NCBI GenBank assembly: GCA_015679605.1 | Contig: JAAAVE010000630.1 | Span: forward strand, 1 to 15,729 | Reading direction: 5' to 3' | DNA: 15,729 nt | From: Podila epigama | Lineage: Eukaryota > Mortierellomycota > Mortierellomycetes > Mortierellales > Mortierellaceae | Shown: piece after piece, positions 1 through 8,201 of the stretch | How the letters are laid out: the number at the start of each line of letters is the position of its first letter | How positions within the stretch are numbered: the stretch's first letter is position 1 | The notes under the pieces: model-generated | The model's input: the letters and a program-made list of their open reading frames with translations, nothing else | Databases searched by the model: none | What the model was told of the DNA's origin: nothing | Translations under genes and position numbers: made by a program

Positions 1-254
1 AATCTATACCACGCGTTTTGCTTCTTAACCTGCGAGAACGTGGCCAAGATAGGCCAATTATCCCCTTTCATCCACAAACACCATCCTTTTCACCATGTAC
101 TGACTGCACCATCCTTCCATCTTAAGTATTAATAGTAAGATCCAAGACCCTCACATATATCAAAGGCACTATATCAAAAGAACCGGTTTGGAGATCTGAT
201 AACGGCCAACTGACCATATATTAGAATGAACTGGTTCTATACTATGCTACACTA
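1..254. other. 3' flank of the F-box/ankyrin gene, no gene seen
   Basis: This edge segment lies downstream of the stop codon of the minus-strand F-box/ankyrin gene. It is fairly AT-rich mixed sequence with no convincing coding potential on either strand. It probably holds the 3' UTR and polyadenylation region of that gene. No canonical AATAAA could be assigned with confidence. The window starts here, so a neighbouring gene further left cannot be excluded. Confidence 0.4.
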
Positions 255-3200
255 CTACAGACGGTTGCTTTCACTTCTCGCCCTGGACCGGATCTCATCA
301 TCGAGAGCTACTAACCCACACACAGCGCCTGATCGAAAGAGATCTGCAAAGGACAATGGACTCGAAATCTGGCTGTAGAACCGCTTGTGGCCTCGTGAGA
401 ACCCAGTGTTCATGAAATAAGGCCTACCTGTGCTAAAGGTTGGCATGGGTTGAACACCTGCTCCAGAGGAAGCGGCGTTGGTGACAGTGTGGATGTAGTT
501 GTTGAATTGTGCCTCTGCTGCCGTTCTAGCAGTTTGGTTACCAGACGATGATGATGATGCTGCCATCATATTACTCTGCTGGCGGAGGATCCGCTCCATC
601 TCGTACTCTTTGGCACGCATCCTGGTTTCCGCTTGTATGAGAAGCGCTTTGATGGGCTCATTATTGGTCTCCAGCGCAATCTTATAAGCAGCGCCGTCGT
701 CCAGACGGTGGTTCGCACCATATTTCAAGAGAACGCGAACCGCTCCTTCATGTCCATGTTGACATGCGAGCTGTAGTGGTGCACCCTCATGCACATTGAC
801 GTTGGCGCCAAATTCCAACAATGTTGCGATTATCTCCTCGTGTCCTACGAATGAAAAAACGATTATGTTGGGTTACGAGCTAGAACAAAAATTTTTTTTT
901 TTTGCCAGTTGCTACCACGTTGACAGTGTTATAGTAAAACACCTGTTCATATCCGAGATTCCTACTTACCATGACTTGCGGCAGTGCGTAGGGAGCCACA
1001 CCCACCAGCCATAGTGTCTGCTCCACTCTCACAGAGAACTTTGACTGCCTCTGCATGGCCGTTCTCGGCAGCATAGCGCAGAGGTGTTCCCATCACGTCG
1101 GCGCCTGCTCGGATCAAGAGACGCAGAATTTCAACGTGACCCATTTGCGATGCGACAGTGATTGAATTTTCCTGGAAGGCATGGACATTGGCTCCATAAT
1201 CGAGCAAGAGCCGAACCATCTCCACGTCGTTTCCCCGCACAGCATAGCGCAGGGCTCGGTCTTCGTCCTTTTGTACATTGAGACCGCCAGCGAGGACACG
1301 TTTGGCGCGAACGGTGGCAGGTGTTGTGTTGTTAAATGAGTCTGGTTCGGTTTCGCGTTCTGCGCCACGTTGCTCAGCATAGTCCAAGAGGGTCTTGATG
1401 GTGCTATGATGTGACTGTAGATAGGCCGCCTCGAATGCCTTATTGAGTCCATATTCCGAAGGTACATATCCAGGTTGCCTTACAAGAAGAGAGACGATTT
1501 CTATGCAAAGAGGGGAGGTACAACAGGGACGACGTATTTTTAGACATGGTGCTCGCTGCAATGCAATGGTTGTTGTACTTTGTAACTTGACCCACAAAAA
1601 CTGCTCTGTGCCTGTCTTGTCCAACCATGACACTGACTGACACTGCTGACGAATGAATGGGCGAACGGGCCACAAATGATGGTTATCAAGGACACAGAGA
1701 ACATTTATACCTTGTTGGCCATTCTCGGCGGCGTCGCGGAGGAACCAGTCAGAGCTGAGGTGCAGGTCGATCTTTGGTTCGACCGTGAGTAATTCTCGAA
1801 CGAGTTGCAAATGGCCTTTTGAGCAAGCCCATCGAAAGCTATTGCATTGTAAGGGGGGGGGTGTGGGAGGTATGTAAGTCATAGGAGTATATGTGTGTGT
1901 GTGTTTGTGAATGGATGTGTATGCATATTTTCCCACATCATTGTTGGACGCTGTCAAGGAAGGAAAGGAAAAGAAAAAAAAGGACAAACAACAAAACAAC
2001 ATCATCATCATCATCATCATCATCATGAAAAAAGGCGCACTGTGCGCGTGCAGAGTAACAGACCAAGAAAAGAAAAAAAAAATAATAAACATCAATTCTC
2101 CAGCCAATCAGAGTAGCGCCTGTTCATGTGTGCAAGATTGTCGATCTGAGTTTCTCACTCCTCCTCATGCAAGATAACCTAAAAAAGGAGGAGCTTGACC
2201 ATTGCACCACATCACCACGCTACAATAGTGGGCCAAAGACAAGGGCAATGAAAGATGGATTGATGGATGATGGATAATGGATGATGGATGAAGGAAAGGA
2301 AGAATGGAAGGGGTAAAAAGGGGGTGAAAAAGAATGAAATGTTTCTGTCCGTTGTGTGTGAACAAGCAAAGACAATCGAGTTTACACAAGGAAGACTGAA
2401 ATGGGTGAATGATTGTGATGATTTCGCAGTTACTGTTGTTGTCGTCGTTGTTGTCGATTGTTGCTGTTATTGTTGTCATGTTGACGTTGTCGTGGACATT
2501 GGATAGGATGGATAAAAGGAAAAAAAAAAAAACATGGATTGAAGAATGGCAACAAAGGTTGAGAAATGGACATGCATGTGTCTGCGCCTATATCAGGTCT
2601 TATCCCATGCATGGTCCATGCCATCCAACACCAATCCTCTTCAATGCCAATCCATATCAGATTATGGCCATGGTCTAATTGATCTCCGCCGTATTGCGAG
2701 GATGTAATCTTCATCGGTGACCGAATTCAAGACAGGGCAAAAAAAAAGAGAGAAGAAAAAGAAAGAAAAGAAAAGAAAAGAATCAAATGGGCGCAATACC
2801 ATGGCCCACCATGGGTCATGACAGCCTTGATTTAGTCCTTCCGAAGTAGCCATAAAAAGAAAAGGAAAAAAAAGAAAGGAATGCCACCCACCAAGAGCTT
2901 TGACGGATTCATTTACCCAAAGTTCAGATTGTGGATGGCGGAAAAAAAAATAAAATAAAAAAAAGACACATGGCCATTGTTTGAATCGTAAGAGCACATT
3001 ATTCGTGTGTGCTCTTGTCAATGCTCTTGTCATCATGCATCACATCACATCGATCCCTCTTGCTCACACTTTCACTCGCTTGCATGACTCTTGAACATAA
3101 TATCATTCAGTCCAGTCAGACTTTCAGACTGTCCAACTGTCCGACTGTCAAGAGTGAGTAAAGTAAGGGTGGAATCACAAAAAAAAGTGTAACTTACATA

Positions 3201-3832
3201 AACTCGTTGCGATCCCTGTAGATGGCACCCATACTGATCAGATACGAAACAACGGCTGGAGTCAGGATGGAGACTGTCAGCTTATGCTTTTCGACGACTG
3301 TCCGAGTTAGCACTTGAGTTGGACCATGGAGACTGAGAAGATACTTTGCGCGCAGAAAAGGTGACTTTGCGATTCGGTACAGTTGGCGGCAGGACCGGAC
3401 AAAGCCCTGGGGTCGATCCAAGCGCTGCAAAATCATTTCCAACACTTCCAAAGGAAGAGCAAGAAGACAAACTTGAGGGAGTGTGTTGAAGTCACTTGGG
3501 TGGTCCATGTGGTGGTCAAGTGACGATGATAGAGTTGAGATGGTAGTAAGAGATGAGGATGAGGATGACCAAGATGAGGATGAATATGATGACGATGATG
3601 ATGCCGAGGGAGGAGAAGCCGTTGGAGAAGGTAACGGCGAGTTTGGCCAAGAACAAAGTGGAGTTGAGTGTGGGGGGATAGAAGCAGATTCGGAAGATGA
3701 CACCTTGGCACCTTGGACGAGACCACCACCATGCTCATCCATTGTACTTGGTGCTGATGCTGGTGTTGGCGTTGGTGTTGGTGGTTGTGAGGATCGAAGT
3801 GGTGATGGTTGTGAAGACGGCACTTGGTCCAT
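255..3832 (-). CDS. F-box and ankyrin-repeat protein (four exons)
   Basis: Exons by eye (minus strand): 3832-3198, 1838-1711, 1500-970, 844-255, closing in frame as 627 residues. Residues 1-120 are a Pro/Ser-rich disordered leader with long Ser runs. Residues about 126-165 resemble an F-box (LPLEVLEMILQRL followed by a conserved SCRQLYRIA-like stretch). From about residue 212 to 530 there are roughly eight ankyrin-type repeats (for example ALRYAVRGNDVEMVRLLLDYGANV and APLQLACQHGHEGAVRVLL, positions 1245-1175 and 783-727). The tail is a short charged helix and Gln/Ser/Ala-rich sequence. In known F-box/ankyrin proteins the F-box binds Skp1 in an SCF ubiquitin ligase and the repeats bind a client, so a substrate-adaptor role is inferred. 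Exons 2 and 3 join inside a repeat at a phase-1 site giving ENGQQEIVSLLV, which supports the model. Exon 1 to exon 2 crosses an unusually long intron; phase fits and the junction reads RNEFIFRWACSKGH. The F-box is weak, so it could be degenerate. The substrate is unknown. Confidence 0.8.
2000..2026 (+). repeat. (CAT)9 trinucleotide microsatellite
   Basis: Nine perfect CAT units lie inside the long intron of the F-box/ankyrin gene. The tract is not in any exon, so it is read as a non-coding microsatellite. Confidence 0.9.
2428..2476 (+). repeat. Imperfect GTT/GTC trinucleotide repeat
   Basis: About 16 trinucleotide units of GTT, GTC, GTT-like composition run through this stretch within the long intron of the F-box/ankyrin gene. 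The repeat is imperfect and non-coding in the chosen model. Confidence 0.7.
3107..3152 (+). repeat. Short imperfect direct repeats (CAGACT / ACTGTCC type)
   Basis: The stretch repeats GTC-CAG/GTC-AGA and then ACTGTCC-A, ACTGTCC-G, ACTGTC-A in tandem. It lies in the long intron about 50-90 nt from the donor of exon 1. It looks like a small replication-slippage repeat; no function is evident. Confidence 0.5.
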
Positions 3833-4005
3833 CGCTTAAAAGGATATGAGTGTGTACAGAGGTGTGCGTGTGTGTAAGTGGATGCGTGCGTGCGAGTGAG
3901 CGAGAAGAAAGGCGTGGACGCTGTATCGCGAAGGACGGAGATGCAGCTTTTTCAAAATGACGTGCTGTCTGTTTTTTGGGACGGAAACAAAGAGACGAAT
4001 GCGAG

Positions 4006-4098
4006 TTGTGAGTGTGTGTGAGTGTGTGTATGTGTGTATGTGTGTATGTGTGTATGAAAGTGTCAATGAGTGTGTGAGTGAGTGTGGGTGGGTGGGTG
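4006..4098 (+). repeat. TG-rich microsatellite
   Basis: The interval is almost entirely GTGTGT/ATGTGT/GAGTGT units with a GGGTGGGTGGG-like end. It sits about 170-270 bp upstream of the F-box/ankyrin start codon, so it may lie in the 5' UTR or promoter of that gene. Confidence 0.85.
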
Positions 4099-4514
4099 TA
4101 TGTCAATGAAAGTGGAAGTGAAAACAAGAGAAAACAAGAGAAAATAACAGAAAACAATGCAAACCTCGCTTAATGCACTCTCCAGCAAAAGAAAAAGAAA
4201 AGAAAAGAAAACACCTTCGCACGAACCTCGTCGTCCTCCTCATGTCAGCTGCCCTCTCTTTTCTTCTTTCTTCCCATCGATAAAATGTTGAGCAATCCAT
4301 TCCCCCAAACCTCTGTGTCACACACTTTTCCTTTTTTTTTTTTTTTTTGCTATTTGTTGTTGCTGTTCTTTGAATGACTGGCTGGTTGGACAACCTGTTT
4401 GATCGTGGTGTCAAAATAATATGGGATTTTTTTTTGCTTCAACGTATTTTCGCGCTCATCAGCACCATTCTACATCCTATAACATTGAAGGAAAAAAAAA
4501 TGTTTCTGCTCGGT

Positions 4515-4536
4515 AAAAAAAAAAAAAAAAAAAAAA
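4515..4536 (+). repeat. A22 homopolymer tract
   Basis: Twenty-two consecutive A residues lie about 190 bp upstream of the TRM61 start codon. It is the longest homopolymer in the window. Poly(dA:dT) tracts of this kind exclude nucleosomes in fungal promoters. No flanking duplication marks it as a retroposed tail. Confidence 0.85.
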
Positions 4537-4724
4537 TCTGAGTGCCGCACAGCCACTGACTTTCACACAGCCTCACTCACATGGTATGACTGCTTTTTCC
4601 ATTTGTTGTGTGGAGCTCCTCCAGCAAAAAAGAAAAAAAAAAAAAAACAAGTCAAAGCTGGCTGCTCAGACTTGATCAAATCACTTTCTCTTACATACCC
4701 TTGTCATAAAAAAAAATATTAAAG

Positions 4725-6132
4725 ATGAGCATTGTCAAGCAAAGCTTTGTTACATACAAGGAAAACAACATTATCGAGGATGGAGATGTTGTCGTCATCT
4801 ACCTGGTAAATGGTTTTGACAACATACAATCACCTTGTAGTCTGTCTCATCAGAACTAACACATTCTCTTTGTGTAGTCTAGAGAGAACCAAAGTATTGT
4901 CCGCATCAAGGACGGTGAATACTTCAACTGCAAGTTCGGGAGCTACAAGCACTCTGACATGATCGGACTCGAATATGGCAGCAAACTGGGATCAAACACA
5001 GGACGCGGATTTCTCTATCTCCTTTACCCTACACCTGAGCTCTGGACCCAGAACTTGCCTCATCGCACCCAGATTCTCTACATTGCTGATATCTCCTTTG
5101 TCATGGGATTTCTCAACCTCAAGCCAGGCATGTCCATGATCGAGTCTGGCACTGGCTCTGGCTCTTTCTCTCACTCAATCGCCCGTACCATCGCTCCCAC
5201 AGGTCACCTCTACACCTTTGAATATCACCAGGAACGTGTCAACGCAGCCAAGAAAGAGTTTGAGGACCATGGCATTTCGCATCTGATCACCCTTCAGTGC
5301 CGTGATGTTTGCAAGGATGGCTTTGGCCTGGAAGACAAGGTTGACGCTGGTAAGCACCAACCATTGAACACCACACCTCGCTGCATTGTATATGGCAACT
5401 TGGACGAAAAAAAGAGGAGAACCTGACTCGATATATGTTTCGTATCAAATATGTATAGTCTTTTTGGATCTTCCAGCGCCTTGGGAAGCCGTTGCATCGG
5501 CCAAGAAAGCATTCAAGCAAGATAAGATTGGCAAGATCTGCACATTCAGCCCGTGTATCGAGCAAATCTCTCGAACTGTCACTGCATTGAGTGAGCATGG
5601 ATTTGTGGACATTCAGATGTACGAGTGTCTGATTCGCTTCAATGAAATCCGTGTGATCCCAATGTGGACCATTGAAGAGGCTATGGAAAAACAGAGAGCA
5701 ATCGAAAAGAAGAGGAAGCGTGCTCTCCCACGCGTGCTCCGAGATGGCGCCCCTTCTCAGACAGAAAGTGAGGACGGAGAGTTGAAGAACAAGCATATTA
5801 AGGTAGATACTGAAGCGGACGACAGCAACCCATCATCAGCCGTCGGCACACCTTCTTCGACCACAGAATCAGAAGCGGACGATCGTGCCCAGACCTCGGC
5901 CCCATCCGAGACGGCGACTCCTTCGTTGCCATCCACTCCAGCACTTGCGACCGAGCCAGAAGAATCGGAACCCAGGGAGAGAATTGACCCAGCGAATGTG
6001 ATGGTGACACGCCTGCCTGTTGAGCAACGCGGACATACGTCATACCTTTTGTTCGCCACCTTTACCCCTGCTACTCAGCCTCCCAACCTGACCCAACAAT
6101 TGGCTAACAAAAAGGCCGAGAGCGCCAACTGA
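4725..6132 (+). CDS. TRM61: tRNA (adenine-58-N1) methyltransferase catalytic subunit
   Basis: Exons 4725-4805, 4878-5349 and 5459-6132 give 408 residues. Trm61, with non-catalytic Trm6, uses S-adenosylmethionine to make m1A58 in the T-loop of tRNAs, including initiator tRNA, in the nucleus. The N-terminal beta-barrel-like part has the family signatures SRENQSIVRIKDG and a YGS-F/Y-H-D-IG-like stretch. Motif I is IESGTGSGS at residues 115-123, the SAM-binding loop. The catalytic-side motif is FLDLPAPW at 186-193, with the Asp at 188. Near the C-terminus GHTSYLLFATFTP is the typical family ending. Between residues about 282 and 362 there is an acidic Ser/Thr/Pro-rich insert with low predicted structure. 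The junction of exons 2 and 3 falls just before VFLDLP, in a place that restores the motif exactly. The start has clear upstream A-rich context. TRM61 converges with TRM9. Confidence 0.95.
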
Positions 6133-6273
6133 AGAAAAACAATAACCATTCACCTTGCAACATCTATACACTCATCCACGCTCATAAAGCTAAACAAAAC
6201 TGCATAATGGAGCACTTTTCGCATTTTTCTTTCTTGTCTATTTTTCTTTTGTTTATTTTTCAGTTTCATTTGC
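6133..6273. terminator. Convergent 3' region between TRM61 and TRM9
   Basis: Only 141 bp separate the two stop codons. Read on the minus strand, an AATAAA (TTTATT at 6252-6257 on plus) lies about 17-22 nt past the TRM9 stop and is a plausible polyadenylation signal. No perfect AATAAA is visible for TRM61. The mature 3' UTRs of the two genes probably overlap. Confidence 0.5.
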
Positions 6274-7573
6274 TTATGAGTGTGTCTTTTCGATAATGCA
6301 CCACCAATTGTCACGGTCATATCCCTGCTGAACGATAGAAGCCTTGTTGGTCTTGAGTACGAGATCTTCAAGTTCGCCTTTTTGAAAGAGGTGGTAGTAG
6401 CGATTATAGACAGGTGCTGCTGGTTCAGATGCTTGGTTAGGCGCTGTAGTTGCTTCTGGTGTCTCTGTTACTATTGTTGATCCAATTGCTTCTGACGTTG
6501 ATGTACTTGTAGATGATGGTGTAGGTGCTGATGCTGAGGGTGTTGTGGATGCTGATGTTGATGTTGATGTTGAGGTCGAGGTCAAAGTCAAAGAAGGTGC
6601 GTCGTCTGCTGAAGAGGAATCGTGAACAGATAATTGGCTCATGTCCTTTGTCACTGTGGCCTCCGCATTCTCTTCAGAGGCAGATGTTGATTCTGCTAAC
6701 GTTGATTCTGCTGCTGCTGCCTTCCTGTCTTTCTTTTTAACACCCTGAGGCCTGGACTTTGCAGACTTTTCCTTTTTAGGTTCAGCTTTCTTGGGCATGG
6801 CCCAGGGAACAAAGACATCCTGGACATTCTCGTCAAAGTCGCGTTTTCCTGTCTGTTCCAAAGCCCAGACAAAGATCAGCACTCTGCCATGATCACGGAC
6901 GACTCGAAGAATTTCTTCGATAGCAGCAATTCTACGCTCCGGTGAGATAAAGTGGTGGATGACAGCGATTGAGATAGCAAAGTCCTATGAATACGAGAGA
7001 AAATGAACGAGAATGATTGTCTTGTGAGCTAGCTAAACAATGTTTGTAACATTTGATAACTGACAAGATGATTTCATAAGTGAGGGACAAAATACAAACA
7101 ACAAACGCTTACAAAGAACCCTGATCGGTAAGGAAGAGCGAGTCCATCAGCGACCATGGCCTCGTGTCCACGTTCGCCACAGATGCTGATCAGGTTAGAG
7201 CTCCGGTCAGAGCCTACCATGAACAATTTGTTGTTGACGCCAATGTACTTTCCGTTCCCACAGCCTACGTCGGCACCGACATAACCTGCTGGCATGGTGG
7301 TGAGGAATTCTTCGACCACAGGCCATGGCTATCAAAAATGAAAAATTAGCATATCAGTATGTCATATTTCTATTGGTTAACGACCTAAAAATTATTGGGA
7401 TCAAAAAAAAATCTTGGTGTTTGATATCTTACCTTGTACCTGGTTGCTGAAAAGTGGGGTGCGATGACCTGGTAGACGTTGTGGACGTATTCTTGCTCCT
7501 TCTGAGCAGGGGTCATGTCTGGCACATTGACTTGGAATGGAGATGGAATGTGTAGAGGATTCTTTTGCGACAT
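6274..7573 (-). CDS. TRM9: tRNA wobble-uridine carboxymethyl methyltransferase Trm9
   Basis: Exons (minus) 7573-7433, 7328-7113, 6984-6274 give 355 residues. Trm9, activated by Trm112, methylates the carboxymethyl group made by Elongator at wobble U34, forming mcm5U or mcm5s2U. The N-terminal segment [22 protein letters not shown] and PWPVVEEFL is the family signature. Motif I is [12 protein letters not shown] (residues 64-75), which binds SAM. Then comes the [11 protein letters not shown] segment, and [12 protein letters not shown] (120-131), the motif IV region. FVPW (about 177-180) and the C-terminal [16 protein letters not shown] (312-327) also match. Between them, about residues 183-310, is a Lys-rich then Ser/Thr-rich insert, partly encoded by a hexamer repeat (6548-6586). 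Yeast Trm9 is shorter (279 residues), and the difference is accounted for mostly by this insert. It is divergent from the FYR gene. Confidence 0.95.
6548..6586 (-). repeat. Coding hexamer repeat for a Ser-Thr tract in Trm9
   Basis: On the plus strand GATGTT and GAGGTC units repeat in tandem. On the minus strand they encode alternating Thr-Ser-Thr-Ser in the disordered insert of Trm9. The frame is kept because the unit is six bases long. Confidence 0.75.
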
Positions 7574-8201
7574 TGTCTTTTGCTTATGCTTTGGATGAAA
7601 GGAAGAAGAATGAATGAGAATCTGAAAAAAATCAAATGGTCAAATGGTCTATTGTCAAGAAACAAAGAAGCAACCAACGCACACAGTCACAGCGCATCAT
7701 TTTTTTAACACTTAATACACTTCAATTTGCATCCAAAATACACTTGAGGTTATGATGCTTACACCTTTTTTTTCAGTTACCCTTCTTTTTTTAAATCCTT
7801 TCTCACATTCCGCACTTTTCATCCATTCAATTTATCCATCTACGCTCACACTCACACTCACATTCACATTCACACTCACATTCACAATCGCATTCACATT
7901 CACAATCGCATTCACATTCACTAACATTCACACTACCAGTCGCGCGCTCGTCCAACTCTCTTCTTCCAACACATTGTCTCCCCGCTCTCATTCTCACACA
8001 CACACACGCACGCTCTCCAATTCTCTCAATTGTGATTGTGCAGTAATAAAATTCCTGTGTGCAGCCTTCACTTGGCAAAACACCCTGCACCTCCTATCAG
8101 CATAGAACAACACAGTTCCAGCTCACATATACCACACAACTATTACCACATTTCCCAACGTCTGAACGTCTGAAAAGAAGCCAAGGATAAACACAAGCAG
8201 A
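7574..8201. promoter_or_regulatory. Divergent intergenic region, TRM9 and FYR-gene promoters
   Basis: This 628-bp region lies between the start codons of the minus-strand TRM9 and the plus-strand TBRG1-like gene and should carry both promoters. Its central part (7844-7931) is a hexamer-based tandem array, followed by a (CA)n run near 7996-8008. The rest is pyrimidine-rich on the plus strand. No coding sequence is convincing here; the open frame across the array encodes only repeated Thr/Leu/Phe. Confidence 0.5.
7844..7931 (+). repeat. Hexamer tandem array with an 18-bp higher-order unit
   Basis: The array is built from ACTCAC and ATTCAC hexamers. Within it ATTCACAATCGCATTCAC (18 bp) occurs twice in perfect tandem at 7880-7897 and 7898-7915, followed by a further ATTCAC. 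An AATCGC variant hexamer therefore recurs every 18 bp. The array sits in the shared upstream region of TRM9 and the FYR gene. Confidence 0.9.

Larger units (their letters stand above)
1839..3197 (-). other. Long (1359-nt) first intron of the F-box/ankyrin gene
   Basis: The donor is a consensus GTAAGT read on the minus strand at 3197-3192. The acceptor is TAG ending at 1839, preceded by a C-run (G9 on the plus strand, 1853-1861). The interval is several times longer than every other intron here. It holds a (CAT)9 run, GATG-type repeats near 2255-2310, GTT/GTC repeats near 2428-2476 and many purine homopolymers. Open frames inside it are low-complexity and show no recognisable domain. A CCAATCA box lies at 2104-2110, so an internal promoter for an ankyrin-only transcript is conceivable but unproven. 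Confidence 0.6.
3833..4724. promoter_or_regulatory. Divergent intergenic region, F-box/ankyrin and TRM61 promoters
   Basis: This 892-bp gap separates the start codons of two divergent genes and must hold both promoters. Next to the F-box/ankyrin start it is TG-rich (CA-rich on that gene's sense strand), with the densest part at 4006-4098. Towards TRM61 it has long homopolymers: T17 at 4332-4348, A22 at 4515-4536 and A15 at 4633-4647. Such A/T runs are typical nucleosome-depleted promoter DNA in fungi. No clear TATA box was assigned and no gene was found. Frames reading through the CA-rich part encode only His/Thr repeats. Confidence 0.55.

Noticed and set aside
1501-1710. Extra coding sequence between ankyrin exons 2 and 3
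   Set aside because: The open frame continues through this interval but loses repeat character; splicing it out restores a repeat at the junction in phase.
2165-3036. Minus-strand frames inside the long intron
   Set aside because: They encode low-complexity Phe/Leu/His/Pro repeats from homopolymers and have no domain. They are treated as intron sequence.
3483-3839. Acidic plus-strand frame opposite the F-box/ankyrin first exon
   Set aside because: It is the antisense of Ser/Pro-rich coding sequence; its Asp/Glu runs mirror Ser codons. No domain or promoter supports it.
3735-4157. Thr/His-rich minus-strand frame
   Set aside because: It arises from the CA/TG microsatellite upstream of the F-box/ankyrin start; no family signature.
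4515-4647. A-runs as tails of retroposed elements
   Set aside because: No target-site duplication, A/B boxes or element body next to them; long A/T runs are common across this window.
7844-7931. CRISPR array
   Set aside because: The repeat has no unique spacers, has 6/18-bp units, and the genome is eukaryotic.
7752-8105. Frames across the hexamer array on both strands
   Set aside because: They simply read the repeat as dipeptides, with no conserved domain, and sit in a divergent intergenic region.
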